DNA of 64,000 bases, from NCBI GenBank assembly GCA_004123355.1, contig SCHM01000002.1, forward strand, positions 7,971,569 to 8,035,568, in the 5' to 3' direction. Shown here in pieces: positions 1-11,687 of this stretch (position 1 is its first letter; each line of letters begins with the position of its first letter). The notes under the pieces are model-generated. The model ran no database searches. It had not been told where the DNA came from and saw only the letters and a program-made list of their open reading frames with translations. A program made the position numbers and the translations under genes. This stretch comes from Amphirosellinia nigrospora. Taxonomy: Eukaryota; Ascomycota; Sordariomycetes; Xylariales; Xylariaceae.

Positions 1-1042
1 TTAGTGGCATCGCTTTCACAATACAGTTTACTTCTACCTAACAGTGGCATCTGATGTCTGTCAAGCTTGCCTGATCCCGATCCCGACGGCCAAGACTATC
101 CACTAGCTCGACGACCTATCTCCCCAGTTCAGGCACACATCCTTGAGACGGGACAAAAAGGATCCTAAGGTAAAGGTTATCATTAGAAATCGTCTAAGCC
201 CAGTGACTGGAGCGTATCTCACTATATCATTTCTAAGCAAGTGCTCTATGATTAGACAGCAAAGCCCGTCTTAAGTGCCGATTTTCACATGTTCCTGGCC
301 CTTCGTCGTCCAGAATTAGTAGCCGCGCACGGTAAATCCCTACAGCAATCTAGTTAAAGGGATATCGGGACGCCTCGGGACGCGTCTGATGCCTTCTCCC
401 CCGTCCCCAGTATGTCTCGCACTTCGCCGCAACATCAATACTGTGTCAGGAAGTATGGGGGAGGGGCATAGGTTGAGGGGTCGAGGAAAGAGAGTTTCGT
501 TCCGAGTTTGACGTGTCTAGTGTCATTCTCTATTAGTGCCATACCAAGATTACCCATGCCTATATGTATCCTGCATCCAGTTTGGCCATGTGAACCTTTG
601 AATCGGCTGGCAGGCCACGTTATCAGCTACTTTCCCGTTTCCTATTGCCTTGATCTTGAGAGTATTACTAGATACAGCTCACACTTCCTATCCAGCGTCT
701 CCGTGCTCTCCCGGCCAGGTGGTTGACGATCCTATTCTCATTTCCTTATCAACAACTGGTAGATGCCTGTAATCTCACCGCTGCCGGCTAACAACCAACT
801 GAACATCTGGTCGATGTCCGATACACTGCCACATCGATTAATCTGTGTGACAGTCGCCCGATAGGACTGCTTGGCCAACCACGGAGGCGCAGCCTAACCG
901 TCTCAAGCCTAATATTCTATTGGAAGCGCTGATTATAAATCAAACCCTCTCTTGTTGGCACCCAAACGGGTGAGGCTGCTCAGAATATTCTAAACCTCCT
1001 TCACCGTGTCATCACAAAAAGCAAACGAGCATCGACGGCAGC
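1..1042. other. intergenic region upstream of bZIP gene
   Basis: No coding region could be supported. A 72-codon open frame at 508-726 has no recognisable motif and no flanking splice signals. The 60-80 bases before the bZIP ATG at 1043 are its likely 5' leader. Confidence 0.5.
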
Positions 1043-2213
1043 ATGAACGAGACGCCAACTTACACCCAGTTCAACTTCCAGAATGAGGAAGACCTCAACT
1101 TCGGGATGTTCGACGTCCCAGGCAGCACGAGCCATCCCGGGTTCACCAGAGCATGCAGCCAGAAACATATGCTGCTGACGCCTTCTCGCTCCACGCACAA
1201 GCCTCCTCTGGCCACATCCCATCTCAAAATTCACCGTTTGCATTCATCCCGCGGAGTTTTGTCACCTCGTACGATGAGCACGTACGGCCCTCATCCCCCT
1301 ATCTAAGATACACAAAGCTTGAGTCACCGGCGCTTTCGAACGGATCGTCGTCGACGCCCGAGACCCACGGGTCCCAGCAGTTACTAGTCACGCCCAGGCA
1401 CGCATCGGGCACCAGGCAAGTCGTAGACGACGAGGGCGGCGACATGGAGGAAGAAGAGGAAGACTTTGACGACGACCCTTTGCCACTGTTGAGTTCTTCT
1501 CCGGCACGAAACAAGCTAGGGCTAGGCAGAACAAGACAGCAGTAGCCAACCCCAAGGAAAAGGAGGGCAAGCGCCGGCACTTCCTGCAGCGGAATCGGGT
1601 GGCGGCGATGAAGTGCCGTAAGAAGAAGAAGGAGTGGGTAAACGACCTAGAAGAGACCAAGTGTGGGCTCGAGAGCCAGAACACGCACCTGCACATGGAG
1701 CTGGACGGGCTGGTCGACGAGGCGAGCCGGATCCGCGCGCAGCTGATGGCGCACGCCAACTGCAACGACGCCAACATCGACAAGTGGATTGAGAACGAGG
1801 CGAAGCGGTTCGTCATCGGCACGGCGAGCGGTATGATCAGATCCTCGCCAACGTCCACTTCAGCCCGCAGACACAACAACAACAGCAGCACCAAGAAGGG
1901 GGCATGTCGTCGTCGGCGAATTCCGAATACCATCCTGGCGGCGGCGGGGGAGGGGAGGGGGAGGACCGAATCTCATCAGTCCACTTACCACGCCGCTCCC
2001 TCCCACTCCTCATCCAAGTAGCCAGATCCCGTCGTCCCCGCGTTCTACACGCCCGGTGGGCCCGCATCGATGGGCACACCGGGTTGCTATGGCGTTCCGC
2101 CGCACGAGGCGGCACAGTTCGCGCAGGCACTCGGCCAGACGCCGGCCACGGGCGACGAGGAACCCGACTACGATGGCATGCCAATCTCGCTGTATGATCA
2201 CCCCGTCAGCTGA
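1043..2213 (+). CDS. bZIP transcription factor, ATF/CREB type (frame broken by indels)
   Basis: Likely nuclear DNA-binding regulator of the fungal ATF/CREB class, which is often tied to stress responses and conidiation (family knowledge). The basic region around 1590-1635 reads RNRVAAMKCRKKKK with the N-x7-R signature. It is followed by a heptad-like zipper (LEETKCGLESQNTHLHMEL) and the fungal extension HANCNDANIDKWIENEAKRF. Upstream is an acidic stretch (EEEEEDFDDD, about 1447-1475). The coding frame changes about five times, near 1150, 1525, 1829, 1945-1966 and 2036-2039. Each change is a one-base loss, and the last two lie in G or C runs. Past the last break the protein continues through FYTPGGPASMGTPG to a natural C-terminus ending in SLYDHPVS and a TGA at 2211. 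ATG 1043 starts the first frame. No intron is needed. Class is secure; the exact orthologue is not. Confidence 0.8.
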
Positions 2214-3483
2214 GACGGGCTTTCCCGGTGTCAATGGTTACTATCCCATCTACATGACTCCGGTTCGATTCAGTTCGGTTTAAGTTCGCTAGAAGTCGTC
2301 GCCCCGCCCACGCGCTCCCGTAACGAAGTACGATAGTCACTTTGTAATAATAATACTCTGGAGGTCAATTACCTTGTCTCTATTTATTTATTCATCCTTC
2401 TTCTCCTTCTTCTGTCATCTTTTTATTATTATTCGGATTCTTTCAATTCTTGCCGGTGGTGGGCCCTCAGGTCTGACCACCCTCTCGCTTTATACCCTAT
2501 AGCATTTTATTTACATATTCTCTCCTACCCCTAATGGAGAAGCTTGGAGTTCGGGGAAGTGGCGCGACGGATACGGATACGGGTATCGGTATAGGTATGA
2601 TGAGTATGGGAATGGGTATGGGTATGCTTGACTATTCTCTTTCACCGTTGAAATAAAATTTACCGTTCTAGGAAAGAAAGGGAAAATGACAGTACGATAT
2701 TTGATGGTTGAACGGATGGGGTGGACGGATAGTTGTGCATACTATTGTACCATTTATAAAGAAGGCACTGAAATGTGGGATTTCCGAGTCAGGGAAAGAA
2801 GAGACTGGGTTGGATATTCGTGTATCAACATGAATACTAACGGTGCCGCAGATATCTAGCTATCAGGCTGCAGGTAATGTATTATACAACTAGGTAAGTA
2901 GGTAGGTGTTTATGTATATTGAGGGCAGGTTGAAGAATACATATATATACTTCTTTAATACCATTGGCACAGTGATTTGTTGTTATATATCATTGACCAA
3001 CTTAGATACCTGTAACTCGGGAGGTGTGGTGCTAAATGCAAATTGCTTTGGCTTCACCTTTTATCACACACATTACCTCACTCACGAACTTCCAATATCT
3101 CAATTGGGTGTTTGTCGTAGCGCTATAGATGAATACATATAGACAACATAATTTAAGTTACCATCCCTACCTATCTATTTGGTTCCGGCTATACAATGAC
3201 CCAAAAGTTGTACCAGGTTATTGTATTTATGACTTACTCCCACCTTTAATTCAAGGTATGATTACCTACGCATCAAGCAAAGTGTCCCATTCTGCATGGT
3301 CGTGTTACAATGTTTTATTGTACATTTCTTTTTGTATTTACATAGACGTACACCAATCCACTCGCACTAGTATTAAGTGATTTCAGTATACAGCTACCTA
3401 TTCATCGTAGCACTCTGACCACTCAGTTTGAGCTGGTTCTTTCGTCTACGTTGGATGCACTCAGCCCAATAAATGGAGTCTCT
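2214..3483. other. intergenic region between bZIP and uL4m genes
   Basis: Contains a CTT-rich tract at about 2395-2425 and a degenerate GGTATx tract at about 2575-2630 (imperfect hexamers GGTATG/GGTATC). Several TAGGTAGG-type motifs lie near 2890-2906. Short open frames at 2906-3380 are AT-rich and have no family signature. No gene supported. Confidence 0.5.
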
Positions 3484-4618
3484 TTACTCCACAATAATCT
3501 CGCCGCTCACCGCGTGTTTCGGTAAAGCAGCATTAGTGACGAATATGCCGGAGACAAGATCGCTCTGGTGGCTCTCAATCATATGCATCAAGGCGTCTCG
3601 CTCAACAACGATGCGGCCTGTCTCTAGCAGATCCTTGACATCCACATCTTCGACGTCGAGGGCGCGGCCCCAGTTAGGCACGAGGTCCAGAGCATCGAAC
3701 AGGGCGTCACGGGGCGAGCTCGTGATAAACGTGCTACGTCCGGCCTTGCGCCCCCAGCCATTTGTATCAAGAACCTGCTTCACCCACTTTGCGCGGAAGC
3801 CAGCCTCTAACTCGGCGTTTTCGCGCATGTGACTGTTCTGTAGGAGGGCGGCGAACTCGTCAGGCATGGGCAGCTCCATGCCGTCCTGGCATACCACCAG
3901 CTCGTTCCGGCGGTACCGGTACGATAGCGCGGTCCGCCACGCCAGGTCATAGACCTTGCGAGTGATCTTGGTACCAAAGTCGCGCGGCTTCGGACCAAAG
4001 GCCTTTCCACCACCCACTCTCAATGGGGACTGCCTACTACCCACACGAGCCATACCCATACCCTTCTGGGGCGCATTTTCTTGTGCGAACCGTGCACTTC
4101 ATACCGTGTCTTTGAGCTGGCGGAACCCTGGCGAGTGTTGTCACCCTCGTAGACTACGGCCAGATGGAGAATATCGCGACGTAAAGGAAGGTTTAAGTGC
4201 TTGGTGGACCAGGACTCCAGGCGTTGCGGCTCGTAGGAGGGGAAATTGAAGATGGTCACAGGGACGGTCGTGGCTGTATAAGAAAACCAGCTATTAGAAA
4301 GATAGATAGAGCGCGGGGCGGGTCGGAGGCACCATGGCCTGTAGAATGGACGCACCTGGTCTCCAGAGAGTGCTAGATGGCGAAAAGGAGTTGGTATTTG
4401 TGGTGATGGTCGGGAGGGGCGTTTCTGTGGCCATTGAGCGTGTAAATGTTGTCGACGGTATCCGGGTCTAGCTATGAGAGTCAGCAAAAGGGATATAGGA
4501 CGAACCATAGCGGGTAGGATCAAGGTCGACGTACAGAAGCCGTATCTCTGCAGGCATGTGAGACCAGGCTCAGGCCCTTCATGGCCTCGTTAAGACCCCT
4601 CGCCCCTCTGGGGGCCAT
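3484..4618 (-). CDS. mitochondrial ribosomal protein uL4m (YmL6/MRPL4)
   Basis: Structural protein of the mitochondrial large ribosomal subunit. Three exons fit: 4535-4618 (MAPRGARGLNEAMKGL..., a mitochondrial presequence), 4356-4467 and 3484-4273. The introns are 4468-4534 (donor GTACGT, acceptor CTAG) and 4274-4355 (donor GTGCGT, acceptor ATACAG, branch CTAAT). The uL4 core is clear: VPVTIFNFPSYEPQRLESW, then YEVHGSHKKMRP, GMGMARVGSRQSPLRVGGG and AFGPKPRDFGTKI. The frame breaks by one base at the G run 4068-4071 (C run on the coding strand), between HKKMRP and the expected QKG. Restoring one C rejoins the family sequence. It is divergently paired with mL38; the start codons are 438 bp apart. 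The stop is at 3484-3486. Confidence 0.9.
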
Positions 4619-5056
4619 GGCTGGTGCTGGATGTGTGATACCGATATAACGGCCAGTTGGAAGGGAGGGGCGATGCCAATCGGGCGATTGTCGCGAGCAA
4701 GTAGAAGAGATCGAGGTGCCAGCACCAACAGCAGCAGCCCTGGAGGTACGTATATTGTGTGATAATCGTATAGGCAAGGTATGTCGTACCCGGGAAAATT
4801 ATTGAAGAAGTAGGTACCTAGGTAGCAAGTGCCTTGAACTGGGGCTTGCCCAATGTAGACGAAATCTGCCCAGCAGCGAATGAGAGAGCTAGGATAGTGG
4901 CTAGGGACCCGCCTTTCAAACCAACGGGGGGTCATTTCTATCATTTCTATAGAGAGAGCAGCGCAAAACGCAAAAAAAAGGCCCAGTCCATTTGTGCCTC
5001 CCACCACGAGACTTATACAACCACCTCCCCTCTCGCCGAAGGCCCCAATTGGCACT
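4619..5056. promoter_or_regulatory. shared upstream region of uL4m and mL38
   Basis: This 438 bp lies between two divergently transcribed mitoribosomal genes, so it probably holds both promoters. It contains a palindromic TAGGTACCTA motif at about 4811-4822 of a type that recurs in other spacers of this window. The long minus-strand open frame here has no recognisable content and is partly antisense to mL38. Promoter function is inferred from layout only. Confidence 0.45.
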
Positions 5057-6670
5057 ATGTCGAGCTGCCAGAGGGTTGCCCGGCCCCTCGTGCAGTCGGT
5101 GCAGTCAATACACCAGCATGGCCTACTCTTCCAAACATCGGCGTCGCTCGCTCGCTCTTTTTCGACGACATCAGCCCGCCAAGATGAGGTGCCTCCCATC
5201 TCATCGACATCACCGTCGACGGATCCCACTCCGACTCCGACCCCGACTCCCATTTCCACTTCCACTTCCACTTCCACTTCCACTTCCACTTCCACTTCCA
5301 CAACCGCCGCCGACTCTACGAAACTACGCATGCGGGATCGTTTGATGGACCCAAATACAACCACGGCGCATTGGGCCGAGCGGAAGCTGATGCGCACCAG
5401 CACTCCACCCGTTGGTTCGCGCCGTCGTCGTGCTGCCCTCCGGTCGTCGCAGAACATACCTTTCGAGCAGCTACCCTACCAATGTTTCCAAGAGGCCCGC
5501 CGCATCCTTCAGGAGGACCGACAAGAGAAGTTGCAGGCCCTCGCCAAAGAATTGGCCAAGGTCAAGCGCCTCGAAGATACACCCGCCGATCAGGTCCCTG
5601 GCGGCCAGCGTAGAAAGGACTTGCGCCTGAAGAGTTTGCGGAAATATATCGAGGAGCTCAAGGTTCTAGTTGACATCAACGACCCCATTGTCAAACGCCG
5701 CTTTGAAGACGGACTTGGTCAGTGTCTACACTTGCCTCCCGCTACCCAATTCCTCAATGTCTGCCACCACGGGTCGAGACCCTATAGCACTCCAGCCTAC
5801 TTATCACCGCCGCGGCCATGGCCACTCCTGACCATACAGGCCTGAGGGTATCAAAATGCTAATGAAGTCCACAGGTGATATGAACAAGCCCATCTATCGG
5901 CACCTAGCTGAAAAAAAATGGCGCGGCCTACCCTACCGAGTCATTACTCAACGTATAGAGCAGCTATATATCGTGCCTGATGTCTTCCCCAAGTTTGAGC
6001 CCGTGGCTGATGTGCAGCTCTACTTCCGCCGGAAGAAGGTCGAACCCGGTGAAATGCTAGACTCGAGGGTAACCGAGGTATCGCCGCGTCTAAAGGTGCA
6101 GGTCTTTAACGCAGGCCAACGTCTCGTGTCGGTCGCGGTTGTGGACCTAGATGTTCCAAACGCCGAGACTGACTCGTTCGATCGTCGATGTCACTACCTC
6201 GCCGCCAACATACCCATTGGCCCGACCAACCCTCTCTACCTCTCGGCAAGGTGAATAAAGAGACCCAGTTGGCTGTTCCGTGGTTGCCCGCTTTCTCGCA
6301 GATGGGCGCCCCTTACCACCGGTTGGGCGTTTTTGTCCTTGAACAGGAGGGTGGTGCAACGTTAGATATTGCGAAACTGCGTGAGCTTTATAGCGGCCGT
6401 GATGGATTCAGTTTAAGGAGCTTCCAGGATAAATTCCCTCTAAAAACCGTTGGTCTAAATATTTTCCGGACCATATGGGACGAGGGTACTGCAGGTGTCA
6501 TGGAGCGTGCCGGCGTGCCAGGCGCCGACATCCAATTCAAGCACAAGCGTGTCTACTCACTCAAGGGCCCCAAGAAGGCCCGTGGTTGGGAGGCCAAGAG
6601 GTCCAAGCCCAAGTACAAGAGCTTATGGAAGTACAGCAAGAGGATCCACGGCATGAATAGGCGCCGTTAA
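5057..6670 (+). CDS. mitochondrial ribosomal protein mL38 (MRPL35, PEBP-like)
   Basis: Large-subunit mitoribosomal protein with a phosphatidylethanolamine-binding-protein-like fold. Exon 1 is 5057-5717, the intron 5718-5874 (157 bp, GTCAGT...CACAG, branch GCTAAT) and exon 2 5875-6670. The split codon gives [18 protein letters not shown]. The N-terminus ([14 protein letters not shown]... FSTTSARQ) is a mitochondrial targeting sequence. ATG 5057 is preferred over the in-frame 4994 because the presequence begins there. A low-complexity Pro/Thr then Ser/Thr stretch follows, encoded by a hexanucleotide repeat at 5254-5301. PEBP-like residues include [13 protein letters not shown] and LPWLPAF-like [20 protein letters not shown]. 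The basic tail ends in RIHGMNRRR. One base is missing in the C run at 6230-6232, after which the frame changes within an otherwise continuous protein. Confidence 0.9.
5254..5301. repeat. hexanucleotide tandem repeat (TTCCAC)8 inside mL38 exon 1
   Basis: Eight perfect TTCCAC units encode alternating Ser-Thr. They are preceded by a related CCGACT/CCGACC stretch (5231-5251) encoding Pro-Thr. Length changes by whole units keep the frame. Confidence 0.95.
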
Positions 6671-9554
6671 GCGATGTATCTATACTAATCCAGAATCGTT
6701 GTATCACCATGTGTATAAAATGCGCCCGGGAGTGATTCAAACGTGGACAATGAAGAAAGATAAGTTCAGAGGCAGGGCCCCCAGAGGAGGCAATCTATGT
6801 TGTATCTGTCACACGGACCAGCTACAGGACATAGCTACTATGACTCCGATCATTTTTGTGGGCTGAGACATACGTATATTAGTACAAAAACATTGGTTAG
6901 AATAGCTTCGACCCCTCTCGAGGAGTCATTCCCTCGGAGGCCTGCGAAGATGCAAAGACCCTAGAATTCGTCCATATATTGAGGCATGGTGAGGTTACAT
7001 TGAAGTCAGGAGTTAGGAAACCAGAGCCCCTGGAGACCCCGAAGAGATTATTAGCTGAATTGAACTCTTAAGTTCCAAGCACTTGAACACAAGCCCTTGT
7101 CACAGTATCATCACATTTAACCTGTAGATCTGGTATAGCATTAGATGAGATATATTAGAAATCCCACCAGCTTACACATGTTGTAGGTACTTAGACCGAT
7201 GCCTCGATTTTGCTCGTAACCCGAATGTGGCGTCCTATGTTCACTATAAACGAGAATGTGTGTTTAATACCGCGGGCGACGGTGTCATAAGGCACGAGAC
7301 ACAAGCGCACGGACGTAGACAAAGTGACCCTGTGTATAGTCAGATAGGCCCCCACGAAGGTGGCTCTATAGACTTTGGTACAACAACGAGTGTCATTTGC
7401 CTACACCAGATACAGGGATCCTAACAAAAAATACTCAGAGTGACGATATATCCAAGTAATAAGTCGATATCAAGGCACACAGGCACACGCCAAAGAGAAT
7501 TCTACATTTAGTTAGATTAACCCACCAAGGTGGTTCGAGAGATCTCTGCGTAACAAAAAGTGACCATTGAGTCCTTTGAGTGCAGGGTTCCTGACACCCA
7601 CCTCCTGGGTACTGTCTTCGTCTCACTCAACCACAGGCACCCCTTTCATAAACAAACGAAGCCGGTATCAGTCATACTTGTTCAGCCTACAAGCTCCTCG
7701 AAGGGGCACATCCACGAATAGTCTAAAATCGTTCATTACCCCTTTAAGGGGATGCCTTCTAAGGCTTCAAACGCGAGGCTAGGTCGAGTCAAGTATCTCC
7801 ATTTGCCAAGGAGAGGCATACTTAGTGTCTGCTTGGCGTTAAGTCATTGTCTCAAGGCTTTTGAAAGGGATATGATTATGTCAGGGCTAGATCGCTAGCA
7901 GAAGCCGCGGTGATGAGCATCTCCGATCCTGAAGCCTATTCAAATATGTTTTCACAGGGATGCCTTGTCATATGTACATACACGCTGGAAATAAACTGCT
8001 CGTTCCTGGACAGCGGTTGGAAGCGTCCAGATACCGTTTTGGCAGCCCCGGTCGCCGATGACCTGGATGGATATAACTCGTACGGGATGTATAATTATCG
8101 GCGGCTATGAAGGCATAATGATGTTGATCTGTCGGTATGCCCAGGGCAGAAATCAGACGATTTTCGTATGCCGTGTCTCCTCCATTATACGAAAGAGGGC
8201 TAAAGTTTAAACCGGCCAGAAGCCAAGAACACGAATCCCACAGATTCTTCTTTATACAAATTTTCCTTCGACCAGCGTTTCAAGTGGCGAAAATACCGAA
8301 TGAAACGCCCACCCCCTCGTGTTTTGTATGTAATGTATGTATGTATGTAGTTGTAGGCTAAGGCTGCAAAGTTGAAAAGAGCCTCTTGGCACGCGAGTTT
8401 AAAGTTCGTGACATGCATGTACATGAATAGTGATGTCGGCAGGTAAGTTAGGTTGCTCGGCGGTCCGCTACCGTCCGCGTCACACCGTCTCGTGTTCCTT
8501 GGGCCGTATGGCGCGCGGCAGGCCCTTGGGTCGAGCTGTATTGGCACGGTACTGGCACGGCATGCACTACTTTGTCGGGATTTGATAATACGATACAAAC
8601 AAAAACGCAAGTTCTAGGATGGGGTCAGATACGGGCCATAATTTCTTCTCTTCTGAATTCGTAGCGAGGCATGTCTGGGTGTGGGTGGGTCGGTTGTGGT
8701 GAAATCAGAAACTATAATGGTCGTGGTGAAGTGCATCTAAGATGCTCTCTAGTAAGCTATGTCAGCGTTGTAACTGGGTCACCATATTGTATATGTTAAT
8801 ATCGTATTTATCATACCCAGTACGGTGTGTTTCTGCCTCATATGCCATGGAGGTGGCCTCACAGTAATAATATTCGACGCCCTACTCACTTATGTGTTGG
8901 ATTTGCTACATTATTTCTTGCCATTTACTTAAATCCTTGAAGGCTATGAAGTCGCCGCCACAACTTCCAGACATATTTACACTCCATGAGTTAGTAGTCA
9001 CTAGTCAGTTGTCACTTTCCAGCCAACCATATTATGGGATTAGGGCAGTAAAAGCATGGCTTGCGAAACGAGTTCATCCAAAATATATACTTTCTTTGAT
9101 TTCCGGCGGGTTGGGACTTTAGGAGGCAACCAAGCGTCCAATTTAGAGGAATTCCATGCTACTGTAATAGTAACTGCCAAGGAGACGTGACGTTTATGAG
9201 AACTATCTTTGAATCCTGTAAGAAGCCGCAAAAAATTCCTCGGTACTCTACCTCTATACTTGCTTACGATTTCCTAGTTTCATTTAAAATCAATCTTTTC
9301 CCAGCCTTTGATAGTCGAACCACAAGTGCATGAATGCGCCATTTCTACGAGTTCCCCATAAGACCAATTTCCCTCTAATTCTCTCTGTACCGTATAAAAC
9401 AAGGAAAAAAGATAAGAGAGGAGAAATTACGTAGATATACCTTTCCAATCATAAGTCGTTAAGGACTCGAGCCTATCATCATTGTTGAAACCCGGATTGA
9501 ACGGTGCCCCGTTGACCTGGAGAGGATCAAAAGTGTCCGAGAGACGATCACTCT
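6671..9554. other. intergenic region, no gene supported
   Basis: Nearly 2.9 kb between mL38 and the glycosyltransferase. Open frames are all under 140 codons and lack motifs or splice continuity. A short TATG/GTAT microsatellite lies at about 8326-8350. Confidence 0.5.
8326..8350. repeat. ATGT-type microsatellite
   Basis: Imperfect tetranucleotide run of GTAT/ATGT units in non-coding sequence. Confidence 0.8.
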
Positions 9555-11687
9555 TTAGGAACTGTAGCCGGAGCCAGCCAACTTCGCGATCTCGCGCGCC
9601 ACGATATTTTGGCCAGGGTCTCTCTGCACAATATCGCCGAAATGTTTTGCCTTGCTTCGAATAGCGTCGCTGGATTCGCCGCCTAAGACAGCAGCGAACG
9701 CATCACGGAGGCATGCGGCCGTCCACTAGAGCGTTTATAGTCAATACCACCATTATATAGCGGTTTATGAGTGCTCTTGGAGTCGTGGAAAGCTTCTAGA
9801 GATACTATTCCGGCCTGGAAGAAGCCTCTCCACCGTGAAAAATGACATGTGAAAGAGATATCACGGAGATAATCACTTACCCAGGGACTAGCGTCTGGGC
9901 AGCCCCAGATACCGATGCCAGAGGTCTGAGCTAGCTGTGCAAAGCTATAATGATCTAGCCACTGTGGCAAGATGAGCTGTGGCACTCCGGTTCTGCGTCC
10001 ATATTCGCAATATTAGTTACTCACTCTCCTTTTGAGTCTCGCCAAGTACGTTCGTGGTCATCCTTACCCGAGAGCTTCGGAATAGCAGCCCGCACCACCG
10101 TGGTGGACCGAAGCAACTATGTGTCCAGTCTCTAAGAGCGATACTGGCTGAACATCCAACCACGTCACCATCTTAAGCCGTCCGTTCTCGAGGTAAGGAC
10201 GTAGCGGTTCCATGAACTCATCGCCGTATGTCGTTCCCTGGGCGTCATAAGGAAACTTCATGAACTTCCACAGGATCTGCAAATCCGGCCTCCAGGCCAG
10301 AGTATCCGCGATCGCTTGCGCCACTATAAGAAGTTAGGGGTAAGTAGCTGCTGTTTATAACAAAGATACAACCCTTCACCTGGGATGGGGAAGGATAGGT
10401 ATGGAAGTTGGTGAGAGCATGTGTAAGCACTATCTTTGCGAAAATGAATAGTCAACACTTGAATGCGTACTGTTTGTAGCGTGACTCTCCGTCCATATGA
10501 ACAAACTGCCCAGGCTGATGAGCACGGTCGGCCCGCGGGCTAACCATTCGGTTAGGTCAGGGGCCACCTCTTCGGCCGGCGACATCGAGAGGATGATTGG
10601 CCCCGTGAGAGTGACATTCTTCGGAATCACATCGACAGGTATCGACGCCCCAGGGAGGGCTTGTGTGAAGAAGGGCACGTCGTCGTTGCGGCTATTGAAC
10701 CAGTTGACTTCGTCGGTGAGGCCCTTCGACACTAAATATTTCTTGGTGTTCGAGAATTGGGGCATGCGAATCATAGCAGAGTAGTATAGGATGTTTATGT
10801 AAATATTCTCTGCTAGTTTTGCCCATGGTACGGGATACGGGATTCCAGAGCCCATCCTGTATGACGATAAGCTTAGCAGCCAGCATGATTCCATGGCGGG
10901 GGCATAGGGGTAAGCAGCCACCTCGGCACCCATTCGGCCAACTCTGGGAGGATTCACGTACACTGGGTACTTCCATAGCCAACTGAAGTAAGGTTGTTCC
11001 AGAGGGAAGTTCTCGATAGGGGTGAGGGGCGAAATAAAGGCATGGAGTCGGTTGTTGTTCTGCGCTGCATGAATGGCGGGTCGTAGTGTAGTATCTAATA
11101 CAACAAGTGAGGGATCTACCTCGTCGAGTATATCTATGATATGTTGAGACATATTATTTCCTCTGCACCGCAATCTTATCAAAGGGGAGCTATTGAAATA
11201 CCCGAAAACTTATTGAAGAGTCTCATGTGATCTGCACCTGACCACGGTGAGGTGTAAAACGGCATGTCTCGAATTATTGCCCTAACTCCGGCATAGCCAG
11301 GTGGATGAATGGTGCTGGTCGGCTCTCTCCCTGTCTCGCTATGATGGCAATGAAGGAGAGGTCAGCGGGGAGTTCGTGGTACACAATGCCGCGTGCTGAC
11401 GGGCGCTGCTGACGGGCTTGCTCCGAGATTCGCTCTAATTTGCTGGCCATCGGCGGAAAGGAGGCGTAGTGCACCTCGACGTCAGGGTGGCGCTCCAGCA
11501 GAGTGTAAGCCGTTGCCACGAGGACATTAGCTAGCCCATGCTCGCTATTTGTCAGGAACAGGACGGTGTTGTTGCGGCCTTGGCGGATCACCGTGAGCCG
11601 CGGAGCCGTCGGAGGCGTCCACTGACTGGCGATCAACGCCAACACCGCGGCTACCACGGCTCCAGCGAGGAATAGACCTCTGAACAT
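9555..11687 (-). CDS. family 1 UDP-glycosyltransferase, membrane anchored
   Basis: Transfers a sugar from a nucleotide donor to a small lipophilic acceptor (family role; the acceptor is unknown). The N-terminus MFRGLFLAGAVVAAVLALIAS is one hydrophobic segment (signal or anchor). The donor-binding region reads HHGGAGCYSEALG-TGVPQLILPQWLDHYSFAQ, matching the UGT signature with its conserved His and Gly-rich loop. Exons from the 3' side: 9555-9725, 9881-9992, 10068-10323, then 10471 to about 11180, then about 11210-11687. Introns: 9726-9880 (donor GTAAGT), 9993-10067 (donor GTAAGG) and 10324-10470 (donor GTACGC); the phases agree exactly. The last exon gives CLRDAFAAVLGGESS ... LAGSGYSS. In exon 1 one base is missing at 11300-11301: FIHP should run on into GYAGVRAIIRDMPFYTSPW. 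The join between 11180 and 11215 is unresolved and may be an intron or a second indel. No biosynthetic neighbours are seen. Confidence 0.85.

Noticed and set aside
4579-5457. 292-codon minus-strand open frame with EVEV-type repeats
   Set aside because: It is antisense to mL38 exon 1; its repeats are the reverse reading of the TTCCAC tract, and its left part overlaps uL4m exon 1 in another frame.
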